Below are positions 1 to 8,196 of a DNA stretch of 64,000 nt, piece by piece. A program made the position numbers and the translations under genes. How positions within the stretch are numbered: position 1 is the first letter of the stretch; each line of letters opens with the position of its first letter. The notes beneath the pieces are model-generated. The model searched no databases and was not told the DNA's origin. It saw only the letters and a list, made by a program, of their open reading frames with translations. Source of the DNA: Streptomyces sp. 3214.6 (GTDB lineage Bacteria; Actinomycetota; Actinomycetes; Streptomycetales; Streptomycetaceae); assembly GCF_900129855.1 (NCBI RefSeq), contig NZ_LT670819.1, positions 2,852,001-2,916,000 of the forward strand, written 5' to 3'.

Positions 1-1016
1 AGCACCGGGCCGCGCCGGTCCGGGGCCAGCTCACCCATGTCACCGACCAGCTCGACGACCTCGGCGGCGTCGGTGACCAGCACGGCCTCCCCGCGCAGCA
101 GCTCGTGCACACCGGCCGAGAGACTGCTCGTGGCCGGCCCCGGCACCCCCATCGTGTGCCGGCCCAGCCGCTGCGCCGCCCGCGCGGTGACCAGCGAGCC
201 GCTGCGGTACGCGGCCTCGACGACGACCGTGCCCCGGGTGAGGGCGGCGATCACCCGGTTGCGCAGGATGAATCTGTTCGGCGTGGGATGGTCGCCGGGG
301 GGCAGCTCGCCGACCACCAGCCCCTGTTCGCCGATCCGGTTGATCAGCTCGGTGTGCCCGCGCGGGTAGGGCCGGTCGACCCCGCAGGCGAGTACGGCGA
401 CGGTGGCGCCGCCCGCGCCGAGGGCACCCCGGTGGGCGGCCCCGTCGATGCCGTAGGCCCCGCCGGACACGACCACCCACCCTCGTTCGGCGAGCCCGCA
501 GGCCAGGCCGGCGGCCATGTGGGCGCCGTACTCGGTGCAGGCGCGGGCGCCCACGACGGCGACCGACCGCAGCGCCCACATGCGCAGGCTGGGCCGCCCG
601 CGCACCCAGAGCCCCAGCGGCCTGGCATCCCCGAGTTCGTCCAGGGTGCCGGGCCACTCGGCGTCCCCCGGGCACACGAACCGCACCCCGGCCTCCCGCG
701 CCACGGCCAGGTCCCGCTCCGGCTCGGCCCGCCCGGCCCGCGCCAGCAACCCGGCCCAGCGTTTCGCAGTCACCCCGGGCAACGGCTCCCCGTCGCCCCG
801 CAACCGGCGTACCACCTCCCGTACGCCCCGCTCCCGCACCCACTGCCCGCCAACCTCGTCGCCGGGCTCGACGACCCGCCCGAGGAAGACGCGGGCGAGC
901 CGCTCGTCGCCCGGGTCGCCACCGCCGTTGACGCCAGGGCCGTTGACGTCGGGGCCATCAGGGCGGTTCATGCCGGGGCCGGTCATGCCAGTGCCGGTCA
1001 TGTCAGGGCCCGTCAT
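1..1016 (-). CDS. dprA: DNA processing protein DprA/Smf (3' end beyond window)
   Basis: DprA binds single-stranded DNA in the cytoplasm and in competent bacteria loads RecA on incoming DNA; in Streptomyces the physiological role is unclear. The frame reads AVVGARACTEYGAHMAAGLA and then VVSGGAYGIDGAAH around 455-555, the Rossmann-like DprA core with its SGGAxGID signature, followed by PGDHPTPNRF and RNRVIAAL. About 338 codons are present and the C-terminus runs off the left edge. The start chosen (1016) overlaps the comM stop by 4 bp (ATGA), which suggests translational coupling. Three further in-frame ATGs lie at 1001, 986 and 971 within a 15-bp repeat, so the N-terminal extension (MTGPDMTGTGMTGPGMN) may be dispensable. 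Family assignment is firm; the exact start is not. Confidence 0.9.
   Translation of the reverse strand, partial: MTGPDMTGTGMTGPGMNRPDGPDVNGPGVNGGGDPGDERLARVFLGRVVEPGDEVGGQWVRERGVREVVRRLRGDGEPLPGVTAKRWAGLLARAGRAEPERDLAVAREAGVRFVCPGDAEWPGTLDELGDARPLGLWVRGRPSLRMWALRSVAVVGARACTEYGAHMAAGLACGLAERGWVVVSGGAYGIDGAAHRGALGAGGATVAVLACGVDRPYPRGHTELINRIGEQGLVVGELPPGDHPTPNRFILRNRVIAALTRGTVVVEAAYRSGSLVTARAAQRLGRHTMGVPGPATSSLSAGVHELLRGEAVLVTDAAEVVELVGDMGELAPDRRGPV
969..1016 (-). repeat. 15-bp tandem repeat carrying in-frame ATG codons
   Basis: Three full units and one partial unit of 15 bp (plus-strand form catgccggtcatgtc-like: 969-983, 984-998, 999-1013, then 1014 on). Read on the minus strand each unit begins with an ATG in the dprA frame, giving four consecutive possible starts. 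The repeat also contains the comM stop codon. Copy number change by slippage would leave the reading frame intact. Confidence 0.75.
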
Positions 1017-2635
1017 GTCAGCGCCCCGAGGGCCATCGGCACCCCGCGCGGCACCCCCGTGCGCAGTTGCAGGGCGAGAGCCACGTCCATGGCGTCGGGC
1101 CGGTCGTGGCCGACCAGGTCGGCGACGGTCCAGGCGACGCGCAGCACCCGATCGAGCCCGCGTGCGGTCAGCACCCCGCGCTCCAGGTTCCGTTCCGCCT
1201 CGTCCATGGCGCCGATCGCGGCATGCCAGCGGTTGCGCAGCTCACGGCCGGGGATCTCGCTGTTGGTCCGCCACCCGGTGCCCGCCAGCCGGACCGCCGC
1301 ACGTTCCCGGGCGGCCCGGACCCGGTCGGCGACGGTGGCCGTGGACTCGCCTCCGGGACCGCGGTGCGCCAGCTCGGCCCGGCCGACCGGGTCGACCTCG
1401 ACGCGCAGGTCGACCCGGTCGAGCAGGGGCCCCGAGAGCCGCGCCTGATAACGGCGGATCACCGAGGGCGGACACTCGCACACGGTGTCGCGTTGCGAGA
1501 ACCGGCCGCACGGGCACGGGTTGGCCGCCAGCACCATCAGGAACCGGGCCGGGAAGCGCAACACTCCCGCACTGCGCGCGATCACCACATGCCCCGCCTC
1601 CAGCGGCTGCCGCAGGGCGTCGAGTACCTGGCTGCCGAACTCGGGGGTCTCGTCGAGGAAGAGCACCCCTCGATGGGCCAGCGAGACGGCCCCGGGGCGG
1701 GCGAACCCCGCCCCGCCCCCGACCAGCGACTGCATCGTGGCCGAGTGGTGCGGGGCGCAGTACGGGGGCACGTCGATGAGGGGCTTGCCCGGTGGCAGCA
1801 GTCCGGCCACCGAGTGCACCGCCGTGACCTCCAGCGACTCCTCCCTGCTCAGCCGGGGCAGCACGGCGGGCAGGCGCTCCGCGAGCATGGTCTTGCCCGC
1901 GCCGGGCGGTCCCTCGAGGAACAGGTGGTGTCCGCCCGCCGCGGCCACCTCGACCGCGGTCCGCGCCGAGCGCTGCCCGACCACGTCCGCGAGGTCGTGC
2001 CCGTGGTCCTGCTGGGCGGTGCCCATGCTGTGCATCCCGGTGGCCGCGCCGGCGCCGGGCATCCTGAGCCCGGCCAGGAGCGGGTCCGGGCGGCCCGCCT
2101 CGTCCGGTTCCTCGGGCACCGGCTCGTCCGCGAGGACGGCGATCAGCTGCCGCAGACTGCGGACCCCGAGCACGGAGACGCCCGGGACCAGCGACGCCTC
2201 GGCGGCGGCGCACTCCGGCACGACCACCTGTTCGTATCCGGCGTCGGCCGCGGCCAGCACCGCGGGGAGGATGCCCCGGACCGGGCGCACCCGCCCGTCC
2301 AGGCCGAGCTCCCCGATCATCACGATGTCGGCGAGCACCCGTGGGTCGATCCGTTCGGCCGCGCCGAGCACGGCGCTGGCGATGGCGAGATCGAAGCCGC
2401 TGCCGCCTTTGGGCACCGAGGCAGGGCTGAGTCCTACGGTGAGTTTCTTCTGCGGCCACTCGCCGCCCGAGTTCACCACGGCGGCCCGGACCCGGTCCCG
2501 GCTCTCGCTCAGGCTCTTGTCCGGCAGCCCCACCAGCGTGAAGGCCGCCACTCCCGGTTCGAGGTCGGCCTGGACCTCGACGACGACGCCCTCGACGCCC
2601 ACCAGCGCCACCGAGCACGTACGCGCGAACCCCAT
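1013..2635 (-). CDS. comM: YifB/ComM family Mg-chelatase-like AAA+ ATPase
   Basis: 540 residues, the usual length for YifB/ComM. These hexameric AAA+ helicases promote branch migration during integration of transformed DNA in naturally competent species; their role in Streptomyces is unproven. An N-terminal Lon-like S5 fold (residues 1-170) contains GLPDKSLSESRDRVRAA. Walker A GPPGAGKT is at about 242-249, Walker B GVLFLDE at about 323-329, and a Cys cluster (NPCPCG then CECPP) near 375-393. The start ATG at 2635 lies one base after the yraN stop. It heads directly into dprA (4-bp overlap), so yraN-comM-dprA form one transcriptional unit of DNA-processing genes. Confidence 0.95.
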   Translation of the reverse strand: MGFARTCSVALVGVEGVVVEVQADLEPGVAAFTLVGLPDKSLSESRDRVRAAVVNSGGEWPQKKLTVGLSPASVPKGGSGFDLAIASAVLGAAERIDPRVLADIVMIGELGLDGRVRPVRGILPAVLAAADAGYEQVVVPECAAAEASLVPGVSVLGVRSLRQLIAVLADEPVPEEPDEAGRPDPLLAGLRMPGAGAATGMHSMGTAQQDHGHDLADVVGQRSARTAVEVAAAGGHHLFLEGPPGAGKTMLAERLPAVLPRLSREESLEVTAVHSVAGLLPPGKPLIDVPPYCAPHHSATMQSLVGGGAGFARPGAVSLAHRGVLFLDETPEFGSQVLDALRQPLEAGHVVIARSAGVLRFPARFLMVLAANPCPCGRFSQRDTVCECPPSVIRRYQARLSGPLLDRVDLRVEVDPVGRAELAHRGPGGESTATVADRVRAARERAAVRLAGTGWRTNSEIPGRELRNRWHAAIGAMDEAERNLERGVLTARGLDRVLRVAWTVADLVGHDRPDAMDVALALQLRTGVPRGVPMALGALT

Positions 2636-2636
2636 C

Positions 2637-3014
2637 TCAGGCCACCCCCCGCGCGTGCTCGACGACGGCCGCTCCGCGGCGGGGCAGGACGACGCCGATC
2701 AGGTCGATGCGGACGCCGCCGGGCGGGGCTCCCCCGTGCGTCTGGATCCACCTCTCGGCGAGCCCGCGCAGCCGCTCGGCCTTCTCCGGGGTGACCGCCG
2801 CCATCGGGTGCTGGAAAGCGCCGCCCCTGCGGGTCTTCACCTCGCAGACGACCAGGACGTCGCCGTCCCTGGCGACGATGTCGATCTCACCGGTCCTGCC
2901 GCAGCGCCAGTTGCGCTCCAAGACCGTCATCCCGGCCTCGGTCAGCCGCCGGGCGGCCAGTTCCTCGCCGTACCTGCCGAGTGCGCCTCGGGCCAGATCC
3001 GTGTTCGTGCTCAT
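2637..3014 (-). CDS. yraN: YraN/UPF0102 family endonuclease-like protein
   Basis: 125 residues from the ATG at 3014 ([20 protein letters not shown]), the typical family start; a longer frame upstream lacks similarity to the family. The central stretch [20 protein letters not shown] has the E-D-ExK pattern of the PD-(D/E)XK nuclease-like fold, which is how UPF0102 proteins are classified. No activity is established. It ends one base before the comM start. Co-localisation with comM and dprA suggests a DNA repair or recombination role. Confidence 0.9.
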   Translation of the reverse strand: MSTNTDLARGALGRYGEELAARRLTEAGMTVLERNWRCGRTGEIDIVARDGDVLVVCEVKTRRGGAFQHPMAAVTPEKAERLRGLAERWIQTHGGAPPGGVRIDLIGVVLPRRGAAVVEHARGVA

Positions 3015-3131
3015 GTGGGCACCACCTCCGGCACCCACGTTCACGCATCCGCCGCCACAAAAAGGATCTTGGTGGAGAACTCGGCGACTGTGGATAACCC
3101 GGTCACCCACACGGGCGTCCGCCCGCGGGCC

Positions 3132-3440
3132 TCAGCTTCCCGGAAGCTCCAGATCGGTCTTGTTCAGCTCCTCGATGTTCACGTCCTTGAACGTAAGCAC
3201 CCGTACCTGCTTCACGAACCGGGCCGGCCGGTACATGTCCCACACCCAGGCGTCCGCCATCGACACCTCGAAGAACACCTCGCCCTGGACCGAGTGCACC
3301 TGCATCTCGTAGTCGTTGGTGAGGTAGAAGCGCCGCTCGGTCTCGATCACGTATTTGAACAGACCGACGACATCGCGGTACTCCCGGTAGAGCTTCAGCT
3401 CCATCTCGGTCTCGTACTTCTCGAGGTCCTCGGCGCTCAT
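3132..3440 (-). CDS. DUF2469 conserved actinobacterial protein
   Basis: 102 residues starting MSAEDLEKYETEMELKLYRE, highly acidic, with FKYVIETERRFYLTND and a C-terminal VLTFKDVNIEEL. It matches the short conserved family DUF2469, found beside yraN in actinobacteria. No signal peptide, membrane segment or catalytic motif is visible. Function unknown. A GGGGAA-type ribosome site precedes the ATG at 3440. It sits between the NUDIX gene (56 bp upstream) and yraN (117 bp downstream), all on the same strand. Confidence 0.85.
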   Translation of the reverse strand: MSAEDLEKYETEMELKLYREYRDVVGLFKYVIETERRFYLTNDYEMQVHSVQGEVFFEVSMADAWVWDMYRPARFVKQVRVLTFKDVNIEELNKTDLELPGS

Positions 3441-3496
3441 GGCATGTTCCCCTTCAGCCGTGCGATCTCCCCATTGTGCGCCAGTCCCGTGCGCAT

Positions 3497-4060
3497 CTAG
3501 ACGATTTCCGTGTCCAGGGTTACGGGTCCGGCCGGGGGACCGTCGTCGAGCAGCGTGCGCAGCAGCTCGGCGAGTCTGGTCGGATACACCGTCTCATGTG
3601 CCCGGGTCAGTTCCTGACACGTCCACCAACGCGCTCCGGCGACGCTGCGCCGCTCCAACTCGGTCAGGGCCGTGGGCCGGGGCGCCGAGCTGTGCGTATC
3701 GGCCGTCCGGGCCAGGTAGTACCACTCGTCCTGGTCCCAGCGGCGGCCCGCGAACGGGAACGAACACTTCCGTCGCCACAGCACCGGGCCGAGCTCGACC
3801 TCGGTGATGCCGGTCTCCTCGGCGAGTTCCCGCAGAGCAGCCTGTTCACGGGTCTCGTCGCCCTCCACGCCCCCGCCGGGCGTGAACCACCAGTCGTCGG
3901 CCGGGTCGTCCGGTTCGTGGCCGTGCAGCAGCAGGATGCGGTCCTGCGGGTCGAGCAGGACGACCCGGGCGACCTTGCGCAGTCCGCCCTCGTAGGAGTC
4001 GACGCCCGCGCCTGCCGAGCCGTCGGTGCCGTTGGTGCCGTCGGTCGTCTCAGCGGGCAC
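3497..4060 (-). CDS. NUDIX hydrolase
   Basis: 187 residues. The NUDIX box runs from about residue 62 to 85: GGGVEGDET, then REQAALRELAEETGI, matching GX5EX7REUXEEXGU, so a metal-dependent nucleoside-diphosphate-linked substrate hydrolase is expected. The substrate cannot be told from sequence. The N-terminus (MPAETTDGTNGTDGSAG) is a low-complexity leader and the true start could be internal. It overlaps the 3' end of sipZ by 11 bp; in S. lividans sipZ is reported to head a unit with a mutT-like gene, which agrees with this layout. Confidence 0.88.
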   Translation of the reverse strand: MPAETTDGTNGTDGSAGAGVDSYEGGLRKVARVVLLDPQDRILLLHGHEPDDPADDWWFTPGGGVEGDETREQAALRELAEETGITEVELGPVLWRRKCSFPFAGRRWDQDEWYYLARTADTHSSAPRPTALTELERRSVAGARWWTCQELTRAHETVYPTRLAELLRTLLDDGPPAGPVTLDTEIV

Positions 4061-4832
4061 CGGCCGGCTCCGGCTGGGGGCGGGCGCGGCGGCCCGAGGT
4101 CCGCTTGGCGATCGGGCCGTACGCGCCGCCGCCGAGGACCAGCACGGCGCCGGCGAGGATCAGCCAGGTGATCGTCCGCAGCGGGCCCGGCTGGGAGAGG
4201 GCGCCGAGCGTCTCGAAGCCCGTGGGGCGCTTCAGCATGCCGTTCATGGGCCAGACGACGGAGTCGACGCGGGCCTTGACGGCACTGCGCGCGACCGTGC
4301 CCTGGGCGGCGTCCGTGAGGTGGGCGGTGGAGTCCAGGGAGCCCTGCCGCTCGTCGCCGAGCAGGAAGAGCCTGCCGTCGGGGACCTTCACGGTCGGGAA
4401 GTTCTTGATCTCGGCCAGGCTGCCTGGGGGCAGATACGGTTCTTCGATCTGCTTGCCGTTGACAGTGAGCTTGCCGTCGGTGCAGCAGGCGACCGTGTCG
4501 CCGCCGACGGCGACCACCCGCTTGACGACGAGCGCGTTGGTCACCCACGTCTTGTCGCTGAAGACGACGACGTCCCCGCGACGCACCTCGCCGCCGTCGA
4601 CCCGCTCGGCCAGCACGCGGTCGCCGGCGGCGATCGTCGGACTCATGGAACTGGTGGGCACGGTGTACGGCCGGTAGATCAGCGCTCCCCAGCCGAATCC
4701 GCCGAGGAACAGCGCGAGGCCCAGTGCGACGGCCAGTCCGGACAGTCGCTGTCCGGTCCGGCTGCCCACCGGGCCACTGCTGGTGCCACCGCCACTGTGC
4801 GGGGCCGTACGCGTCATGCTCTCGCCACCCAT
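4050..4832 (-). CDS. sipZ: Type I signal peptidase SipZ
   Basis: About 260 residues from ATG 4832; ATG 4817 is an alternative. It cleaves signal peptides of secreted proteins on the outer face of the membrane. An N-terminal membrane segment (SGLAVALGLALFLGGFGW) is followed by PTSSMSPTI with the catalytic Ser, and VVKRVVAVGGDTV with the catalytic Lys. A C-terminal membrane segment (TITWLILAGAVLVLGGGAYG) gives a second anchor. The 141-bp gap to sipY is the largest in the cluster and holds three GGGGAAGA-like purine repeats (minus strand, 4873-4925), so it may carry its own promoter. Fourth of four signal peptidases in tandem. Confidence 0.92.
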   Translation of the reverse strand: MGGESMTRTAPHSGGGTSSGPVGSRTGQRLSGLAVALGLALFLGGFGWGALIYRPYTVPTSSMSPTIAAGDRVLAERVDGGEVRRGDVVVFSDKTWVTNALVVKRVVAVGGDTVACCTDGKLTVNGKQIEEPYLPPGSLAEIKNFPTVKVPDGRLFLLGDERQGSLDSTAHLTDAAQGTVARSAVKARVDSVVWPMNGMLKRPTGFETLGALSQPGPLRTITWLILAGAVLVLGGGAYGPIAKRTSGRRARPQPEPAGAR

Positions 4833-4973
4833 GGGTCCGCACCCTACCCGGCGGTACCGAATCGGGTCAGCCCTTCTTTCCCGCTCTTCCCCGGTCTCCG
4901 CCCGTCTTCCCCTGTCTTCCCCGGCCGTGGTCACAAGCTTGGGAAAGGGTTTGCCGAACGGAAGCCGGAAGAT

Positions 4974-5954
4974 TCAGCGGGTCGCGGACTCCTGCGTGCG
5001 CCGACGGCGCCACAGGACCACCGGCGCGGCCCCGACGAGGGCGAGGCCCTGCGGGGCGACCGTCAGCGCCGTGGACGCCGCGGACTGCTCGCTCAGACCG
5101 GTCTGGTCGAAGGTGTCCGGCACGGGCAGCGTGCCCCAGCGGCTGAGCGGCCAGGCCTTGACGATGGCGCGCCCGACGACCTGGTCGACGGGCACCATGC
5201 CGTGGTTCACGTCCGACTGGTTGTAGCGCGAGTCGCGCGAGTTCTGGCGGTGGTCGCCCATGACCCATACGAAGCCCTTGGGGACCTTCACCGAGAACTG
5301 GCCGCCCTGGTCGTCCTGGCTGCACGGGGTGTTGCCGGGGTACACGTACGGCTCGTTCAGCGCCTTGCCGTTGACCGTGAGCGGGCCCGTGCCCTTGCAG
5401 GAGACGGTGTCGCCGCCGACGCCGATGACCCGCTTGATCAGGTCCTTCTCCTCCGCGGACGGCATCAGGCCGATCCAGCTGAGGAAGGTCTGGAAGGCGT
5501 TCGGATTGGCGGTGTTCTCGCCCGCCAGCCAGTCGTCGGGGTCGTGGAAGACGATGACCTCGCCGCGCTCCGGCTCGGAGCCGAACCAGGGGGTCAGTTT
5601 GTCGACGAGGACCCGGTCACCGATCTTGAGGGTGTTCTCCATCGAGGCCGACGGAATGGAGAACGCCTGCACCAGGAACGTCTTGATCAGCAGGGCTAGG
5701 ACGAGCGCGATGCCGATCAGGATCGGCAGCTCCTTCCAGAAGGAGCGCGGCTTCTTCGCCTTCGGAGCAGAGTCGCCCGACCCCTCGCCACCGGTCCGGG
5801 GCGGCTCGTCCGCCGGCGGGCCCTCACCGCCCGCCACGGGGTCATTCTCTGCGTTCACGGCGCTGTCCGAGGCCGGGTCGGCGGCTTCCACGGACCGTCC
5901 GCGGTGATCCTCGCCGTCGTGCCCGGACCGTGCGCCAACCGCCACATCCCCCAC
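4974..5954 (-). CDS. sipY: Type I signal peptidase SipY
   Basis: 326 residues from GTG 5954, chosen because GAGGAG lies five bases upstream. A long acidic cytoplasmic N-terminus (about 75 residues) precedes the membrane segment ELPILIGIALVLALLIKTFL. Catalytic Ser is in PSASMENTL and catalytic Lys in DLIKRVIGVGGDT. A short hydrophobic stretch before a final RRRR cluster (ALVGAAPVVLWRRRR) may be a second anchor. The gene start lies inside the frame of sipX (113-bp overlap), unusual for this family and discussed in the findings. Confidence 0.9.
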   Translation of the reverse strand: MGDVAVGARSGHDGEDHRGRSVEAADPASDSAVNAENDPVAGGEGPPADEPPRTGGEGSGDSAPKAKKPRSFWKELPILIGIALVLALLIKTFLVQAFSIPSASMENTLKIGDRVLVDKLTPWFGSEPERGEVIVFHDPDDWLAGENTANPNAFQTFLSWIGLMPSAEEKDLIKRVIGVGGDTVSCKGTGPLTVNGKALNEPYVYPGNTPCSQDDQGGQFSVKVPKGFVWVMGDHRQNSRDSRYNQSDVNHGMVPVDQVVGRAIVKAWPLSRWGTLPVPDTFDQTGLSEQSAASTALTVAPQGLALVGAAPVVLWRRRRTQESATR

Positions 5955-6939
5955 GCCAACTCCTCACTCTGTGCCGCTGCCTGCCCCACATACGACGCAG
6001 GCCCACTACTCCCATAACGAGCGGGAGTTCCGCAGGGCTCGGGAGTTGTCGAATCGATCCGTTCGGATCGCCGGAAGCAACCCTATGCGACAGCTGGGCG
6101 GCGGCGGTCGCCGTGGCGGCCGAGCCGGTCACGGATGAGAAAGTTTGCGGTTCTTTGAGACGGACCCAGTGGCCCAGGGGCCAGGCGATGACCATGGCCC
6201 GGCCCACCACCTCGTCCTCCGAGACGGTGCCGCCGTAGTCGGTGTTCTGGTGGGAGCGGGAGTCCGCGGAGTTGGCCCGGTGGTCGCCCATCACCCACAG
6301 CCGCCCCTGCGGGACAGTGATGTCGAACGGCATGCTGGAGGGCTCGTTGCCCGGATACAGATAGGCCCCCTCCTCCAGGGGAACCCCGTTGACGGTCACC
6401 CGCTTCTGCGCGTCACAGCACACGACGCGGTCGCCGCCCACTCCGACGACACGCTTGATGAGGTCCTTCTCGTTGTCGGACGGCAGCAGACCGATGAAGG
6501 TGAGCCCCTCCTTGATCTGCTTGACGACGACGGGGTCCTTCTTCCTGGTCGTCGTCTGCTCGTCGTTGAGCCAGCCGCCGGGGTCCTTGAACACGACGAC
6601 GTCCCCGCGCTCGGGCTTGGAGCCGAACCACGGGGTGAACTTGTCGACCAGGACGCGGTCGCCGATCCGGATCGTCTGCTCCATGGACCCGGACGGAATC
6701 ACGAAGGCCTGCACCAGGAACGTCTTCAGAACCAGCGCTATCAGGACGGCGACCCCGACCAGCAGCGGTATCTCACGGACGGCGGAGCGCCTGCGCTTGC
6801 GCTTGACCTTGCGCTGCAGCTTGCGTCGCTCCGCGCGCGTGCGGCCGCCGGCCGGGCTGGAGGCGCGCCGGACGCCGGTGGGCAGGAGCTGGTCCCCGGC
6901 GGAGGCGGGGACGCCGCGCGGTCTGCCGCGGTTACCCAT
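5842..6939 (-). CDS. sipX: Type I signal peptidase SipX with long C-terminal tail
   Basis: 365 residues from ATG 6939, with GGGGAGGG upstream; the start overlaps the sipW stop by 8 bp. Membrane segment EIPLLVGVAVLIALVLKTFL, catalytic Ser in PSGSMEQTI, catalytic Lys in DLIKRVVGVGGDR. The catalytic domain ends near residue 275. Beyond ELPLVMGVVGLRR there is an Arg-rich tail of about 55 residues that reads through the sipY start region. That tail is either real or the result of a small frameshift that removed a stop. It is otherwise a normal SPase I, co-transcribed with sipW and sipY. Confidence 0.88.
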   Translation of the reverse strand: MGNRGRPRGVPASAGDQLLPTGVRRASSPAGGRTRAERRKLQRKVKRKRRRSAVREIPLLVGVAVLIALVLKTFLVQAFVIPSGSMEQTIRIGDRVLVDKFTPWFGSKPERGDVVVFKDPGGWLNDEQTTTRKKDPVVVKQIKEGLTFIGLLPSDNEKDLIKRVVGVGGDRVVCCDAQKRVTVNGVPLEEGAYLYPGNEPSSMPFDITVPQGRLWVMGDHRANSADSRSHQNTDYGGTVSEDEVVGRAMVIAWPLGHWVRLKEPQTFSSVTGSAATATAAAQLSHRVASGDPNGSIRQLPSPAELPLVMGVVGLRRMWGRQRHRVRSWRGGCGGWRTVRARRRGSPRTVRGSRRPGLGQRRERRE

Positions 6940-7663
6940 GGGCGCCCTCCCCACCGGGCACGCGCGCGTAGCCGCTCGGGCGGGGCAGTCGGGTCAGGTG
7001 CGCATACGGCCAGACGATCCAGTCGGCGCGGCCGATCACAACGTCGACGGGGATCATGCCGCCGCCCGGTGAGCCCAGATGGTCCCGGGAGTCGCTGGAG
7101 TGGCTGCGGTGGTCACCGAGGACGAACAGGGTGTTCTTGGGCACGGCCACGTCGAAGTCCACTGTGGACGGGCTGTCGCCGGGGTACAGGAACGTCGACT
7201 CGTCGACCGACCGGCCGTTCACCTGGATTCTCCCCTCCTTGTCGCAGCAGACCACCTGGTCTCCCCCTACACCCACGACGCGCTTGATGTAGTCGGAGTT
7301 CCCGAAGTACCCGGTGCCGTCGAACACGATGACGTCGCCGCGCTGCGGCTCGGCACCGAAACGGTACGCCAACTTATTTACGAGAACCCGGTCGCCGATC
7401 CTCAATCCGTTTTCCATGGATCCGCTGGGAATCTGGAATGGCTGCGCCACGAAAGCGTTGAGGAGCAGCAAAAACACCAGGCCGATCAACAGGGACAGAC
7501 TGATCCGGCCGCCCGGCAGCCACTGGATGACGCGTGCCGCCAACATGAAACGCGACCGTCCCTCCACTCCCTCGGTGTCCGGGACGTCCTGGGAGGCGTC
7601 CGCGGAAACGGAAGGGCTGGAGGAGCGGTCGCGCTCCGTCGTCGGCTGAGCTTCGGTGTCCAT
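6932..7663 (-). CDS. sipW: Type I signal peptidase SipW
   Basis: 243 residues. The N-terminal membrane segment (LSLLIGLVFLLLLNAFVA) is followed by PSGSMENGL with the catalytic Ser and YIKRVVGVGGDQV with the catalytic Lys. Unlike SipZ and SipY it shows no C-terminal hydrophobic segment (ends near PSGYARVPGGEGAHG), so it should be anchored once. It lies 45 bp downstream of rplS on the same strand, so the sip genes may be partly transcribed from the ribosomal promoter; it is the first gene of the four-peptidase cluster. Confidence 0.92.
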   Translation of the reverse strand: MDTEAQPTTERDRSSSPSVSADASQDVPDTEGVEGRSRFMLAARVIQWLPGGRISLSLLIGLVFLLLLNAFVAQPFQIPSGSMENGLRIGDRVLVNKLAYRFGAEPQRGDVIVFDGTGYFGNSDYIKRVVGVGGDQVVCCDKEGRIQVNGRSVDESTFLYPGDSPSTVDFDVAVPKNTLFVLGDHRSHSSDSRDHLGSPGGGMIPVDVVIGRADWIVWPYAHLTRLPRPSGYARVPGGEGAHG

Positions 7664-7708
7664 CGGGGCCAGATGTTATCCGGCCCCGCTTTGAACCCCT
7701 CGGTGCGC

Positions 7709-8059
7709 TCAGTTGTCGCGCTTCTCCTTGATCTTCGCGGCCTTGCCGCGCAGCTCACGGAGGTAGTACAGCTTGGCGCGACGCACGTCACCGCGGGTGA
7801 CGAGCTCGATCTTCTCGACGATCGGGGTGTGCACCGGGAAGGTGCGCTCGACGCCGACGGAGAAGGAGACCTTGCGGACCGTGAAGGTCTCGCGGACACC
7901 GGCGCCCTGGCGGCGGATCACAACGCCCTTGAACTGCTGCACACGGGAGCGGTTGCCCTCGATGACGCGCACGTGGACGTTGACGGTGTCACCCGGGCGG
8001 AAGGCCGGGACGTCGCTGCGCAGCGACGCGGCGTCGACGGTGTCGAGCAGGTGAGACAT
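7709..8059 (-). CDS. rplS: 50S ribosomal protein L19
   Basis: 116 residues from ATG 8059 ([20 protein letters not shown]), the standard L19 start and length; a GTG nine codons upstream (8086) is possible but less likely. The sequence carries the L19 features [25 protein letters not shown] and a basic C-terminus (AKIKEKRDN). L19 sits at the 30S-50S interface. The 137-bp leader between trmD and rplS contains a small GC hairpin at 8154-8168, perhaps for transcript processing. Follows trmD as in many bacteria. Confidence 0.97.
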   Translation of the reverse strand: MSHLLDTVDAASLRSDVPAFRPGDTVNVHVRVIEGNRSRVQQFKGVVIRRQGAGVRETFTVRKVSFSVGVERTFPVHTPIVEKIELVTRGDVRRAKLYYLRELRGKAAKIKEKRDN

Positions 8060-8196
8060 TTCGTCTGCTTTCTTCGCTGATGCCACAGGTCATCAACGGA
8101 ACTAGATGTTCGAGGATTGAGTGCCGTGTGCCCGTCGAGGCGGGCGTCGTGTCCCCCTGCGGCAGGGGCGCACACCGGACGGCGCACAACAGCGAC

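Noticed and set aside
4050..7663. Four signal peptidases as an assembly duplication
   Set aside because: The copies differ in N-termini, C-terminal anchors and sequence, and a four-gene cluster is the known Streptomyces arrangement.
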